A DNA stretch of 64,000 bases from Lethocerus indicus (Eukaryota > Arthropoda > Insecta > Hemiptera > Belostomatidae). Position 1 is the stretch's first letter. Each line of letters opens with the position of its first letter. The notes below the pieces were generated by a model. The model searched no databases. It saw nothing but the letters and a program-made list of their open reading frames with translations, and was not told the DNA's origin. Where the stretch lies: the NCBI GenBank assembly GCA_019843655.1, contig JACDQD010000106.1, forward strand, positions 434,001-498,000, given 5' to 3'. A program made the translations under genes and the position numbers. Of the stretch, positions 14,201 to 26,500 are shown in pieces.

Positions 14201-17200
14201 AATGACGGACTTAACGAAGAAACACATGTTGAGATGTGGTTAATTTCAATATGGCCGGTGTGTGGGTCCAACCCCGTGCCGGGGACGGGACCAGCGGACC
14301 GTTTGAGATTACACATTATTACCGCGCAATTAATTACTGGAACGAATGTTGACCCGCCTTCTGGGTTCAACGGAACGCTACGACGCTATCCCTAAACCGT
14401 GAAGCGAGACCAACCGCCCCCATAGAACATTGGCCTTGAATACAGCATTTTTATAATTATGCTGCCAAACCTCCTTATTCGCATTTAGAATCTCATTCCG
14501 CTGTACAGTATTCGGACAGAAGTACTTTCAAAACCTTCCTTCTCATTGACTAAATGCACGGCTAATGGTAACGACGAGAAAGAAAATTCTTATTTCTAAA
14601 TCCTAAGACCGGATTCGGCTACTCGCCATCTTCAACAGCTTTTTCGTCATCAGGCTGTGATCCACTTGGGTGTATTCGTTACTCAGTTATTAAATTACTC
14701 ATTGTTTGTGTTGTTCATAGTCGTGGGCTGATAAAAAATTCATACGTGGATTTATGGGAGTTGTGCAACTCGTGTTTAAAAATGAAAAATGGAGTAAATT
14801 TTACAAAAATTCAGTGTGATCGGTTGTATATTTCACGAAATTATACGGGATTGTTTAATTACATTTTGAGAATTAATTAATTAAATTAATTTACAGCTTT
14901 AGGGCAATTCATGAAAAACCCCATAGATGCTAAGGGGTGGTGGTTGACCGATGCCGTTCACTGTCTACCGCCAGCAATTGATTTATTAAAGCGAATTAAC
15001 AAGTTTTTTCTTTTGTCCCCTATTAAAACAAAGGATACTTAGTACTTATCAATGACCAGTTCAGTTATTAAGGTAAGATTAAATAAAAAAAACTTTGGGC
15101 CGCAGTCTACATTCCGTCTGGGACTTTCCAGTATTGCAGCGTTCGCGTTCAGCCCGAAAGAACAAGTACCGGATACAGAGACCAGCACTTACAAGTTCTT
15201 TAATTATAAGCCTCGTGTTTGGAAATCTGTAACGAAATATACTCCTCAACGAGCGAGATAAAACGGGACGACTGCGGGAGGAAAAACGGAAGCGGGAATA
15301 ATTGCCGGTGTCTTGGGCCCGCGGTTCAAATAATTAACGGGCAATCGCAATTAACGTGTGACCTGACACGATTAGTTAACTTCAACGCTGCCACTCACGT
15401 TTATGTACTTCGTCCGATACAACTTGGGAAGGTATACCCTGTACCGCTGGTGGCGGGATATCGACAGCGCCGCTAACTATGGGCCAAATGAGCTTAATTA
15501 ACAGGCCTTACACGCTGTTAATCAACCACCTATCTATCGTCCAAACAGCGTTTAGCCCCAACCCAAGCCACTCCCTCCACAGAACACTTACAATTTCCGC
15601 AATTTACCCCTCATATATTAAAACGGAAAAAAGTGTAAATCATAGTCATCATAGGGTAAAAAGCGGAAGTATGTGGACAACCACCGTTTCAATTGCCACA
15701 TAGTGTTATCTCGGATCAGCCTCATTCCCGCCGCACGAGTGAGGCTTCTCCGATTGACACAACTTGCTACAACTCAAGAAATGATGCAATAAAGCAAACC
15801 TAATCTTGTATATGTAACTATACTTACGTACAAGTTCCAGAATCCAAGAGCTCTAGAATTCTGAATTTTCCAAAAATGTCCGCGCCGTCGTATTATATGA
15901 TCGTCCATTTACCCGAGGCCCAGTCTCGGCCGGAGAACGTCACTGGGAGGGAATATTTTTCCTCTGGCGGAGGAGCAGGAAAAGGCTAATTGTGAATGGT
16001 GCGCCGGGAGAAAGACATTAGGCTTCATCTAGCACAATTACAAATTGCTCAGCGACACTTATTTACGGGGGCCGGTGACGTCGACCGGTAGAGTGGCCTA
16101 CGGTGTCTACTGTCGCGTATAAAACTGTGGTAAACTTTACGACATCGTGCATACATTCCACTAGAAGAATTCTGTAGAAACAAGTATGAATACAATATAT
16201 TATATAATTCGCGATACTTGTTTAAAATTTAAGAAGACGGTTTGCTTCGATTAATTCATCGATAAACGTGTCGAATATTAAAACAGTAGGTTCTATTCGT
16301 TTTTCATTATTTATTGATAAAATGCTGGTTATTATTTCATCGATTTTGATTTTCTATCATCTCGGTTTGTAATGGCTTGATCCTCATATTCTGAATATAA
16401 TCCGATTATATATCCACTGTGTGTGTCTCAATGCATACGGTAACAGCTACCGATGTGCAAGAAGGCGCTAACTTTTTATTAATCTTCAATTTTACATTGT
16501 GTTATAAATTTTCGCTGAAACTACCCACCCGGCGTTGTTTCTGGGCGGCAATGGCCTAAGTATTATTATTTCCTATCTAAATGACGATTTTATTCGTTAC
16601 TATTGAGAGAACCCCCTTGGAAGGTGTAATTCACCGGGATGGTGCGGTGGCCCGTAGGGGTCTTCCTCCCGACCGCTAAAATATTGCCGGTTGCTCACCG
16701 CGGGAGTTGAAAATTGTATGGTGAAGGGGTCCGTGTAGCAGGCATATTTATGGTTGGGGGCGAGGGTAGGGGGTGGCTAGCACACCCCTGGGTATATTTA
16801 GCTTTGTTATGGTATTGTTTCTCTCCACATTCTGACCCAACTCCACTAACTCACAGGGGCGGCAATGACCTATCGCTCTCCCCGCTCTTCCACCCCCTAC
16901 GCTGTTATCCGGTCAAATGTTCATTTCCAATATTCCAAACTGTCCTTTTAGCCGGTCGGGCTAAATTTAATCCTTTAACCCGCTGAATTGATCCACAAAT
17001 AATCCGAACCCCCCCCCACCTGGCGGTTCGCGGTCGGTACATATTTTTTTTACTATGCCCGTCCGTGGAGGTACCTCCTAGTCTACACGACTAAATGTAA
17101 CTTTCGTTACAAAATAATATAATGTTTACGAATTTGAGGTACGTCAGTAGATTCGTGAGGGACTTAAGCATGTTGGATGCCAATCGGGCATCATGCCTAA

Positions 17201-19629
17201 GACGAAATCAGGGAATTGAGACGGAAAAATAACGTTTTAAAAAATCTTTTGCAGTAAATCTGTCCGAATATTTGAAATAATGGTAGCGCGTGTTTCGCCT
17301 GTATTTTGATATTTGCTTCGTATCCTACTCCATCCCTATTTTGGTCGAACATCTTTCCGAGTTCTTAATTATCCCTCATCGTGGCACACGAACCATCGTG
17401 TAATGCGACGCTTTAATTCGCCGGTTAATTGTCGGAATAAGCGTTCCGCTCCGGTCGTGGAGCGTTTTACTCGGTGGGGCCTCTGAGATGGAGGAGCCCG
17501 ATAAGGAGGTCCGGCCAAGTACCTAAGAAGCGGGCCGGAATAATATTCCCTGTAAGACGGAAAACTTTTCAGGCCGGCCAGGCAATATATAATTTGATTA
17601 CAGCGTCTACTAAAAGAGGCATTCAAAAAAAGAAGAAGAAGAAGAAGAAGCTTTCGTGAAAGTTTCTCCCTCCACTTCTCGTCCCTTTCTTTTTAAGAGA
17701 TAGCATTCGGCTAAAAGAAAAGGGGAAAGAAAAAAGAACGGAGATTAATTAAGAAGAAGAGGGAGGAAACGGGAGAGGACGTCGCATTATCTGATCCGGA
17801 GTTGACACGGAACGCTTGCATTTCTTCCCTCCAATTTGAATTTAGAAACAAAAAAAGAAACCCCTTTTCCTTATTTCTAATTCTATAGAAAACGGGGTTT
17901 TCAACTTTTTAATAGCTCGATATAGTGTACAGTCAAAAAGGTTAATGGTACCTCTAAAAACGAACAAATTTAAAACCGATTCTTGTTGAAAAACCGTACT
18001 TAGAATAAGTTACCATTTAGCCCATATGAAATTAAAACCTGATTTATATGCCTGGAAATCACGGACAATAGGAATTAACAGATTAAGAAAACAAATTAAG
18101 TTATTGTGTCAATGAAAACCGCTTACAATAATGACCCCTTTCGTATAATTGGTGGGCGAAAAATTTAAAGATTGCCAATTTGAGTGTTGCACTCCCATCA
18201 AACACGCGTCAATACGTAGAAAGTTTACAATCGCTCGCTATCGTCCTTTGGAGGACTCAAAAATCTCCCGGGAATAACAGGAACAAAAATGGGGATAATT
18301 TCCAGGAGAATCCGCGGTGGGCTTACATTAAAAGGTAGGGAACCGCTAATTATTAAGTGGGCTTCGTCAACGAGCCCCTCGGCCTAGGAGAGCTGCGGCC
18401 GGGGCCTGCTGATTGCCAGCGATGACAGAGTGGACCGGGCTTTAGCCCACGGCCCCCTGAATTACCCGTCCACCGTTATTAGCAGGTTAATATTTCACCA
18501 GCTGCGAGAGAGTAGAAAGTGGGGGGTGGGAGAAAGAGCGAGGGGGAGGATGTGGGATAAAATATGAGGGTGGAACCAGTTCCGGGTGAAGGGGCAGGGG
18601 GAAGGGGCAGTGGTAGTAGAGCTCCGGCATAAGAGAGAATAAAATAAGAAAACAGGACCGAATTAATGCTTTATTTATTGCTTCAGTTTCGGCTCTTTTT
18701 TATTTCGTACCGATAATTCTGTCTTTATCCCGGTAATAAAATTACTCGCCTAAAAAATGTGCCGCTAAGGTATGTGTGCGTATAATTCATTTTCAGTTTA
18801 GGAAAAATTTAGTATCTCAATATTTTTCTAAATAATATTTTTGCTCGTAAGATCGAGTTATTTGATTCTGGGGTGTACCGGTAATTCAAGCGACTTAATA
18901 AAACGGGCACGAAAAGTTTCAGTTTTCGCTCGGATCCTTTCGGGCCAGTTCAAACGAACTAAGAAGCGGCTTCGCGTTCAAATCGTGGGGCGACGACAAT
19001 CGCCATTCTGCGAACGGGCCCTGCGCTGAACGCAAACTGAAAGCTAATGAAAAAATATCGCAGGATCGATAACGGGCGAGAGGTAGAAATTTGTCGAGGA
19101 ACGGGGACGACGAGAAAAGATGTGCCGAGGAGCGGAGCAATAAAATGAGGCGGTTGAGAGGGGAAACAAAGCGTGAAATTGATAACAAGTAAAGAGGCGA
19201 GGTGGATGCCAGACAGCCCGTAGTCGGAACAGGGAGAAGACTATCGGACAGAGATTCACAACCGTCCAATACCCTCATTTCTACACTCTTAATTATGTCT
19301 TTACAACGGTCGCAAAACACAATGCTACCGGCTTCCTTGCGGCAATTCTTTTATAGCCGTTCTTTCCGCTATGACGAAGATAATAGACAAAAAAGAAAGG
19401 AATGGTCTGAAGCGCCTAAGAGGACATGTAACAGAATTGTATCGGGTATCTTTGTTCAATCAAAGATCACTGATTTGATGAGGATTTTAATATAAAACCT
19501 GAATTAAATTATGGTAAAAAAATATACTTTGTTCCTATACTGTTTTACGCGTTGTATTTCTTGTTTGATTATCCTGAGAACGCTTATGTGAGTATGTGTT
19601 TGATTCCGATTGGTCCCCTTACTCAGGCA
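11283..19629. other. Non-coding stretch with GC-richer blocks
   Basis: No gene was recognised. Blocks with higher GC and many CG dinucleotides occur near 12060-12180, 13690-13900, 15240-15480, 15860-16100, 16600-17030, 17360-17600, 18360-18640 and 18900-19260. Frames are open through several of them on both strands, but none has splice sites with a consistent phase or a recognisable domain. An AAG run lies at 17630-17651. Conserved regulatory DNA is a reasonable guess, untested. Confidence 0.5.
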
Positions 19630-19662
19630 TATATATACGTAGGAGTGCGACGGGAAGCTTCA
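19630..19662 (+). promoter_or_regulatory. Candidate core promoter: TATA box plus initiator
   Basis: TATATATA at 19630-19637 is followed by TCATT at 19660-19664. The initiator A at 19662 is 32 bases from the first T of the TATA box, the usual arthropod spacing and the same as at the two tandem secreted-protein genes in this window. The first ATG downstream (19768) opens the longest local frame. Confidence 0.4.
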
Positions 19663-19767
19663 TTAGAGATTGTAGTTCACCGGTGCTAGTTAGCGTGTAC
19701 CGGACCCACCCCTCCATCCGCCTCACTCCCGACAACACTCTCCTCCGCAGGTATTAACCCAGTCCAA

Positions 19768-20103
19768 ATGGAACTCTCTTGTCTTCTGCCGTCTAATTTG
19801 GTCGTCGTCTCACCGTACCCCTCTCCAGCCGGTAGCGCGGACAGTGTAATGCCCGGTAGCCCTGAAGCTGGCCGACATCCCTCAAATCGGAGTACACCCA
19901 GGGGGCCAATATATCCAGGAGGGACACGGCCCGACAACATCAAACAATTATCTGTAAACATTTTGAGGTACAGCAGTTTGAAAGAAAGGTTTGCTAGCAA
20001 AAGACCAAACCAGCGAAAGGAGACAGAAACACACGAAATCTACGGTATTCCAACCCCTCGCAGACCACAAAACAGGTATTTTAAACTAGAAAGGTTCTGG
20101 TAA
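19768..20103 (+). CDS. Possible small protein (111 aa) ending in the dispersed repeat; unrecognised
   Basis: This is an open frame of 111 codons starting at the first ATG after the candidate TATA/initiator, which would give a 5'UTR of about 106 nt. The first 60 residues are rich in Pro, Ser and Gly. The last third (SKRPNQRKETETHEIYGIPT and onward) is the same frame encoded by the dispersed repeat at 43056-43160. A donor-like GTAAAC at 19954 would instead end a phase-0 exon at codon 62, so the repeat part could be intronic. I recognise no domain. It could be a real small gene, a transcript of a mobile element, or chance. The in-frame entry into the repeat is expected one time in three. Confidence 0.3.
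   Translation: MELSCLLPSNLVVVSPYPSPAGSADSVMPGSPEAGRHPSNRSTPRGPIYPGGTRPDNIKQLSVNILRYSSLKERFASKRPNQRKETETHEIYGIPTPRRPQNRYFKLERFW
19985..20095 (+). repeat. Dispersed exon-like repeat, copy 2
   Basis: CTAGCAAAAGACCAAACCAG followed by the GAGACAGAAACACACGAAAT segment matches the copy at 43078-43165 almost base for base. It ends in ACAG|GTATTT, a possible 5' splice site also present in copy 4 as ACAG|GTATGT. The upstream half found in copies 1 and 4 is missing. Confidence 0.8.
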
Positions 20104-23100
20104 AAAAATAAGAGTCCTCATATATATGTTGTTTATAGACTCATCAGCATTACCTAGGTAATTTACCGCTGTCACTGGGACAAAGGTTTCGGCGACGTAT
20201 TTCGGCTATCCGTACCTCACTACAGTATTGACTAAACAGTTGCTAAATCGGCAACTGGTACGCGTAACTATACTGTGATAATCGATGGTTGAAGTACCAT
20301 TAGCCATCTCAGAAGTAAGTTGTCCCGCCAAATAACGGACGAGATTTTGGAATAGCGCCCCACTTGCTAAATCGAATTGGGCTTCTCAAACATATACGAG
20401 TATTAACAATTAACATTTGTCAGTATCATTCCTTCAGTAATATATTTAGTGGTGGTCCTATAATACTATAATATAATGTTATTATTAGGCATGTACTAAA
20501 ACAAACCGGAAGAGGTAACAATCGTACAGAAAATCTGTACTTTAACAATCGTGGTTTTACGGTTGCAAAAGTACGACTACACCTACCATTTCCCTTAATC
20601 TTATTCAAGAAAGGATTTGGGCGGAATATGTTCAAGAAATAATTTATAAGAGTCGAACAGTATTCCGGGACATTAAGGTTTCCCCGTAAACTGATCATGA
20701 CTGTAAAGCCCCCTGTTCCGGGAACTGTCGGTATCAGCATGCTTTCTTTTCCGGGAAAATGGCTCACGAGAAAGAAGGGGGTGGGAGGAAAGGAGGACGA
20801 TAAGCCTCCCGTGCTCTTCAGTTCATAAATCAAGGTCTGCTGCGACGTCTGGATTTCAACATGGCCTGAGAACCAACAGTATGAAACTAGCCGAAGACGC
20901 TGAAACCTGAGCCCTCCCCAACTATTACTTCCCAGTTATAAATGGTCGGTCTGTTGGTTAATGCTCTGTTCTTAATTTAAATTATAACAAGCGCTATCAA
21001 CCATCCCGTTGTTTGTACGATGTTCAATTTTCATCCAGACATCTGAATTTCGGCTAAATATTCATTTCTTAAAAAAATGTGTTTAACGAAATACAAAGAA
21101 AATCGAGAAGAAAAGCTAATGGTTAAATACCCGTATTATGATTATACCAGCTAAATAAATACATTTCGTAGAAGTTATTGTTATTATCACAATGATTACG
21201 GTTATTACGGTTAATGGCGATTTAACATTATTAATATCACAAACACATCATGTCCCCTGACTTCGTACTCAATTGACTTATTGACCAACGAAAAATAATC
21301 ATATTAAACGTAATGCTTACAGGAATACACTGATGATACTGTATTTGATTTTCGCGTATTGTGTACACGAATAAATAAAGGATAGATTAAATTGCACTAG
21401 TGGGAAATGCGGAATTTATTTCTGCTACGTAAATTTGTGGAATTTTGATCAACCAGCCAGATTTTATAATAGAAAACGGAGGGATTGGAAATTCGTTCGT
21501 AATTTCAATTTAATAATGCGGTGCCTAATTAAATATTGCTGCTGATAAAAATTTAATCATGAAATTAGGAATACTGGTAATTGGTAATTCGTTCCGGAGG
21601 GTAAGTTACATGTGAATGCGGAAAGGAAGCGAACATCGAAAAAAGAAAGACATTCGTGCTGCACTACCTCCGTGCCTTTGAACCACCAACGGATTTGATT
21701 TGAATCATTTATCGGCTCCGAGTCTAAGTATCGATCTCATCCTCCATATTATTTAATTTAAGCGTGACCTAGATATTGAACCAGCTTCGCCACTTTCTCC
21801 AGCTCCACCACACTTGTATAAACAAGTACTATACGCTGTGGCGAGGAAAACCCTATATGCCCCCCGATACGCCTTAACAAAAAATGCGTTTCATTCAGGC
21901 AAACTGCGAACTAACTATAACTTAGAGTCAAAGTATTACACGTTCACTGTTACTGCGGCACAGGACAGTACAGTTATTACGCCCTCATCTAACCTTATGT
22001 AAAAAGTATAGCATACTCAGAAAGTTATGAGAACGATCCTCACAGGCCATACAACAGATTTCTTACATTAATGCATCTTTAAATGATGAACGTATCTTCA
22101 AACAGTTCTTGAACTCTCTTTTGGTCCCCGACACTGTGATAGGTCTTGTCAAAAGTATATTTGTATAGAATTGTAATTATGAGACGCACACCATGACTAA
22201 GCGATAAGGAATATTTCTAGTCCGATTTATTGTTTTCCATAAGATAAACATTTTGGAAAATATCTGGCAGGCCAATTGTTGTCGGGAGGCCGAATTCGGC
22301 GCCCTCTCCGGGAGCCGGCCGGAGAAGAGGGTTTACTATCGGCACTCAAATCCCAACTAGTTGGTTCATAACAAGATTAAGGGACGCGGCCGTATGAGCC
22401 GTAAAGTCTGGCGGGGGTTTTCGCTGTTAAAACAGGAGCCGGGGAGCACTTTGCTACCCCCTCTAGGCAGGATGTTAGAACCAGTTACTTGGGGGATGGG
22501 GCTCCTAAACCAGGAAGGAAGTCCACAAACCGCCGTCCACCTCGGCCAAAGTTACACATTGGATCTACTCCCGGCGTTACTTTCCGACGGAGAGATTATA
22601 ATGTTAACACTGGGCTCAATACTAATTTATCGTTGCAGGAAGTTCGTCACTGAATATTCAGTCCTGAAATAGATCTATTATCTGTGTAAGGATCGTTTCA
22701 CCTCCTTATTTTAAATTGGGTTAACGTGAGTACGATGCTACAGAATATGCGGTGTACAGAAATCGCCTCACACATTCTGATGTACAGAAAATAGGATTTC
22801 TACATATATCATTTTAGACAACTAATTGGCGGACATAAACGTATGTGTCAAGCGAAGTTGAATTGCGGGGTGGAATAGGGGCAGTGCTGACAGGATCTAA
22901 CTATATAATTGGTGGAATGCTAGTGTCGATGTCGAGAATTCGAAAATTATCTAGCTTAAGATAAAAGATACGACCTAATACGAAAATTCGCTACAGTGAT
23001 TACTCGGAAATTAAATACACGCCTATTAAATAATGAATTAAAATTATCGTAGGGGTTTTGTGACGAAAAAGTATAAACTGAACGACTTATCCTCCGATTT

Positions 23101-23394
23101 TTTTGGCAGTTCTCAATTTAATTAATCTAATGCAGCTTGTCGTTGGACAACTATCTAATTCCTCGGCAATTATTATATATGGTTAAATTAAAAAAAAATC
23201 TTCCTCTACAAATCCTGACAACATTCTCTCTGTATGTTGTTTTTAAACGAACACCCTCTCAAAGGCTATGAATGATTAGAATACGAATCATAAAAACTAT
23301 TAATTAAATATTAATAATAACGTCAATTGACAAACAGCCTGCCGACTGACACATAACATAACCTGCCCTATGAGGGAATTTAGACAGAACTCCG
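20104..23394. other. Non-coding stretch, no gene recognised
   Basis: Open frames at 20426-20833 (minus), 21814-22002 and 22361-22672 (plus) have no recognisable domain or splice context. A GC-rich, CG-dense block at about 22270-22600 stands out from its AT-rich surroundings and may be regulatory. No tRNA-like or structured RNA could be supported. Confidence 0.5.
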
Positions 23395-23408
23395 GTTGCC
23401 TTGGCAGC
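23395..23408 (+). promoter_or_regulatory. X-box (RFX-binding site) of the DYNC2I1 promoter
   Basis: GTTGCC-TT-GGCAGC fits the RFX X-box consensus GTNRCC-N(1-3)-RGYAAC with one mismatch in the second half-site. It lies 160 bp before the DYNC2I1 start codon. RFX factors control ciliary genes in animals, so finding one here independently supports the gene call. Binding itself is inferred. Confidence 0.75.
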
Positions 23409-23567
23409 CATTATCAAAACAAAACATGAGACTGCTCCAAGTAGTGAAAGCTTCACCAAACATTAACACACTCTGTATATATTTCTTTATAAAATGATAT
23501 TTAAAATTGACGAAATTACCATTCAGTAGTGAATAATTTATTGGCTTCTGAAGGAAAAACAGATAGG

Positions 23568-26500
23568 ATGGCAAAACGAAGTGGAGCAAATGAAGTTAAT
23601 GGATTTATATCTGTGAGTGTCATATTTTGCATTCAGTACCATTGCACTATCGTGTGGATAAAAAATAACACTAATTTAAGTTATCGTATCATTAATTTTT
23701 AAAAACGTAACAAATCTAATTTAACTAGACACTATATAGTGTTATACGTAACATTCGGGAATATATTAAATCACTGGTAAATTGATTGTTATTGACTTTA
23801 AGTATGTGTTATCCATTAAAGAGTATCCATTTAAAAGAAAAATTGAATACACAGTGAAATATTATCAGTAAATTGCAGTATGTATTTAATGTGCATTATG
23901 ATCATCAACATTTTAGGTGCAATTATGTTTTCCCCCTTATGCACTTAGATTTTAAGTGTGGATAATTAAATTGCACTGTAACTACTTATCCTTATTTTGA
24001 ATAATACTATTACAAAATTACAATTTTAGGTTGCCAATAAACCCAAAGTAGCAAAATCTAGCAAGGTTACACCAAAAGGAACTCCAAATGGGAGCAGGAC
24101 AAATAGCACCACTAAGGAAAGTAAGAAAATGACCAGTTCTGATAGTAAAACAACTCCAAATAAAAGCAGACTAGAAGACCCCGAACTAAAAAAAGCATCA
24201 CCATATGAAAAACAGGTATCCAGCAGAAATAAAACAGAAGATCCAAAAATGAAGAAAAAATTGCTTGTGGACAAGAAAGTGTCACTACAGAAAGTCAGAT
24301 CAGATGGCAATAAGATTAGGAAAACCACTAATACTGAGATGACCTCAAATAATAATATTAGACAAACTGAAGGTTTAGTTAAAAAAACTGGTGCCAAAAG
24401 TAATAATGGTTTAAAGCTTACAAACACATCATCTGTTTCAAACTCAAGAGTAAAAAGAGATGATACATTAATGAAAGATCGATCCATCAAGAGAATCTCT
24501 GAAAAGGAAACACATAAAAGCAGGTCAGAAGTAAGAAATCAAACGAAAAATAGAAATGAAGATAAAAAGGATGGTAAGTTATCTGTTATATTTTTAGATT
24601 AAGTAAAAATTTTGGGATTAAATTCACACAACTTTTGTAACATGTTTCCTCAGGCCTTTGCACACTTTTCACTGAAATTTTCATTTTCATCATGTCTATT
24701 TATTATCCTGAACTTAAAACATGCATTCATTGCACTCAAATGAATTTGATTTAGTTTATTGAATTACATTCTTTATATCCACTGAATTCAGTTGCAGTTA
24801 AGGATCATAAAAGTCAGAGGATCCAGAATCTCCAAAAAAACATAAAAAGTAAAACAACAAAATCGATTAAACAAGATATGACCTATCATGGTCAGCCAAT
24901 AATGACACCAAGGCAAAGAACTTGGATAAAAGAAGATAAAGAAAAAGGATCTGAGACAAAACAACTTTCTACTACTGTTATGACAGAAAAACAGACAAAT
25001 TCTCAACCCTGTCAAGATAATTTGAAGATGGTGGAGGATGTAAACTTTGGAGCAGAAGTTATCCCAAATGAAGTGGACCATGATGATGCTTATGATTATG
25101 AAGACGATTTTGAGGTATTTGTACACATAGTATAACAATATTAAAGTAATTAATTAGTAGTAAAAAATTTAATTAGCAGTAGTATTCAAATTTTGATATG
25201 TATATGATTATTTGGTAAAGTTTAATTTAGATTCAGAGGTTTAGATATATAGTGTGCATGCATATATTTTCAGTTTGAAAAAATAATACCCATACAAAGT
25301 TATAAAAGATTCAATGACACTAGTACACAAATAAACTGTCCTTTAATTTTATATATATTATTTTTACCAACATTTTTAGGAATATGAATCTGATTTTGAA
25401 GAGGATTTATCAGAATCTGGTTTAAGTAAAGGAATGTCAGGTTCAGATTCATCATCATCTGACTCAGATATAGATAATGAAGAAAATAATGCAACAGGAC
25501 AGAACAAGACAGACAAAGGGAAACATGAAGAAGAGAAAAAATTGGATTCTGGAAATTATGACCTCTCTCGGCGTTCTATGCAAGGAACCTCTAAAGCAAG
25601 GCAAATAGAAAGGTTGAAGGAAGCAATTATAAAGGAGAATTCAAATATGTCACTTCGTAGGTAGGTTTAAATAATATTAATACAAAAGAAGACAATAATA
25701 AAACATATTAAGAAATGTTTCACAAATTTTAATATTTAATATATTTTTTCACTGTAGTCTTAGTGAACAGGATTGTGTCAATTTCAGTAAACACGAGGAA
25801 GGAAATACAGGTGGTCATAATGTTGATATTAAAAGAATCATTAAAGATAATAAAGCTAATCACGCTGAAAGTAATGAGACAGAGAGAATAATGCATAAGG
25901 CACCAGATCAAACTGAAACTAAAGTGAATGAAGATAATACAGGAAATAATTCAATGCCTGAAACAAATGTTCCAGAGGAAAATTCTCCTAGTTTTAAAGA
26001 AGATATTGAAAATGTTTCTGACAAAATTATAGAAGGCAGTAATGAAGAACCCATAATTAAACAAAATGCATTCATAGAAAAAGTTAAAGAATTGATGGCT
26101 AACAGTCCTCTTGCAACTACTAAATCAGCTGGGGATACTCTGAAGGTAATATGACATATATACAGATTATTTTGACTTTCAATTATGCATTACCAATATT
26201 ATAGGATTTATTTATGTGATTATACACAAATTTATGTTTTACACAGCTGAAAGATGAAGAGGAAAAATTATCCAGAGGTCAAAAGATTAAAAGTATGGTT
26301 ACATTCATGGAAAAAACAATTCCTCTTTTGGAAATTGAACCTGTGCCTTATGAATTATTCATGATTCTATACGGCAACTCTAATTTAAAGCAGGTACCAC
26401 TTTATACTTGAAATGTAAAGTTATCCATTAAAATTAATTAACTGGTCAATTATTCTTTAATTATTATTTTTGTATAATTAATTAGGTAGCAGTTCAAACA

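Noticed and set aside
24026..24490. 154-codon minus-strand open frame
   Set aside because: It is antisense to DYNC2I1 exon 2, which has family-like sequence and correct splice phases on the plus strand.
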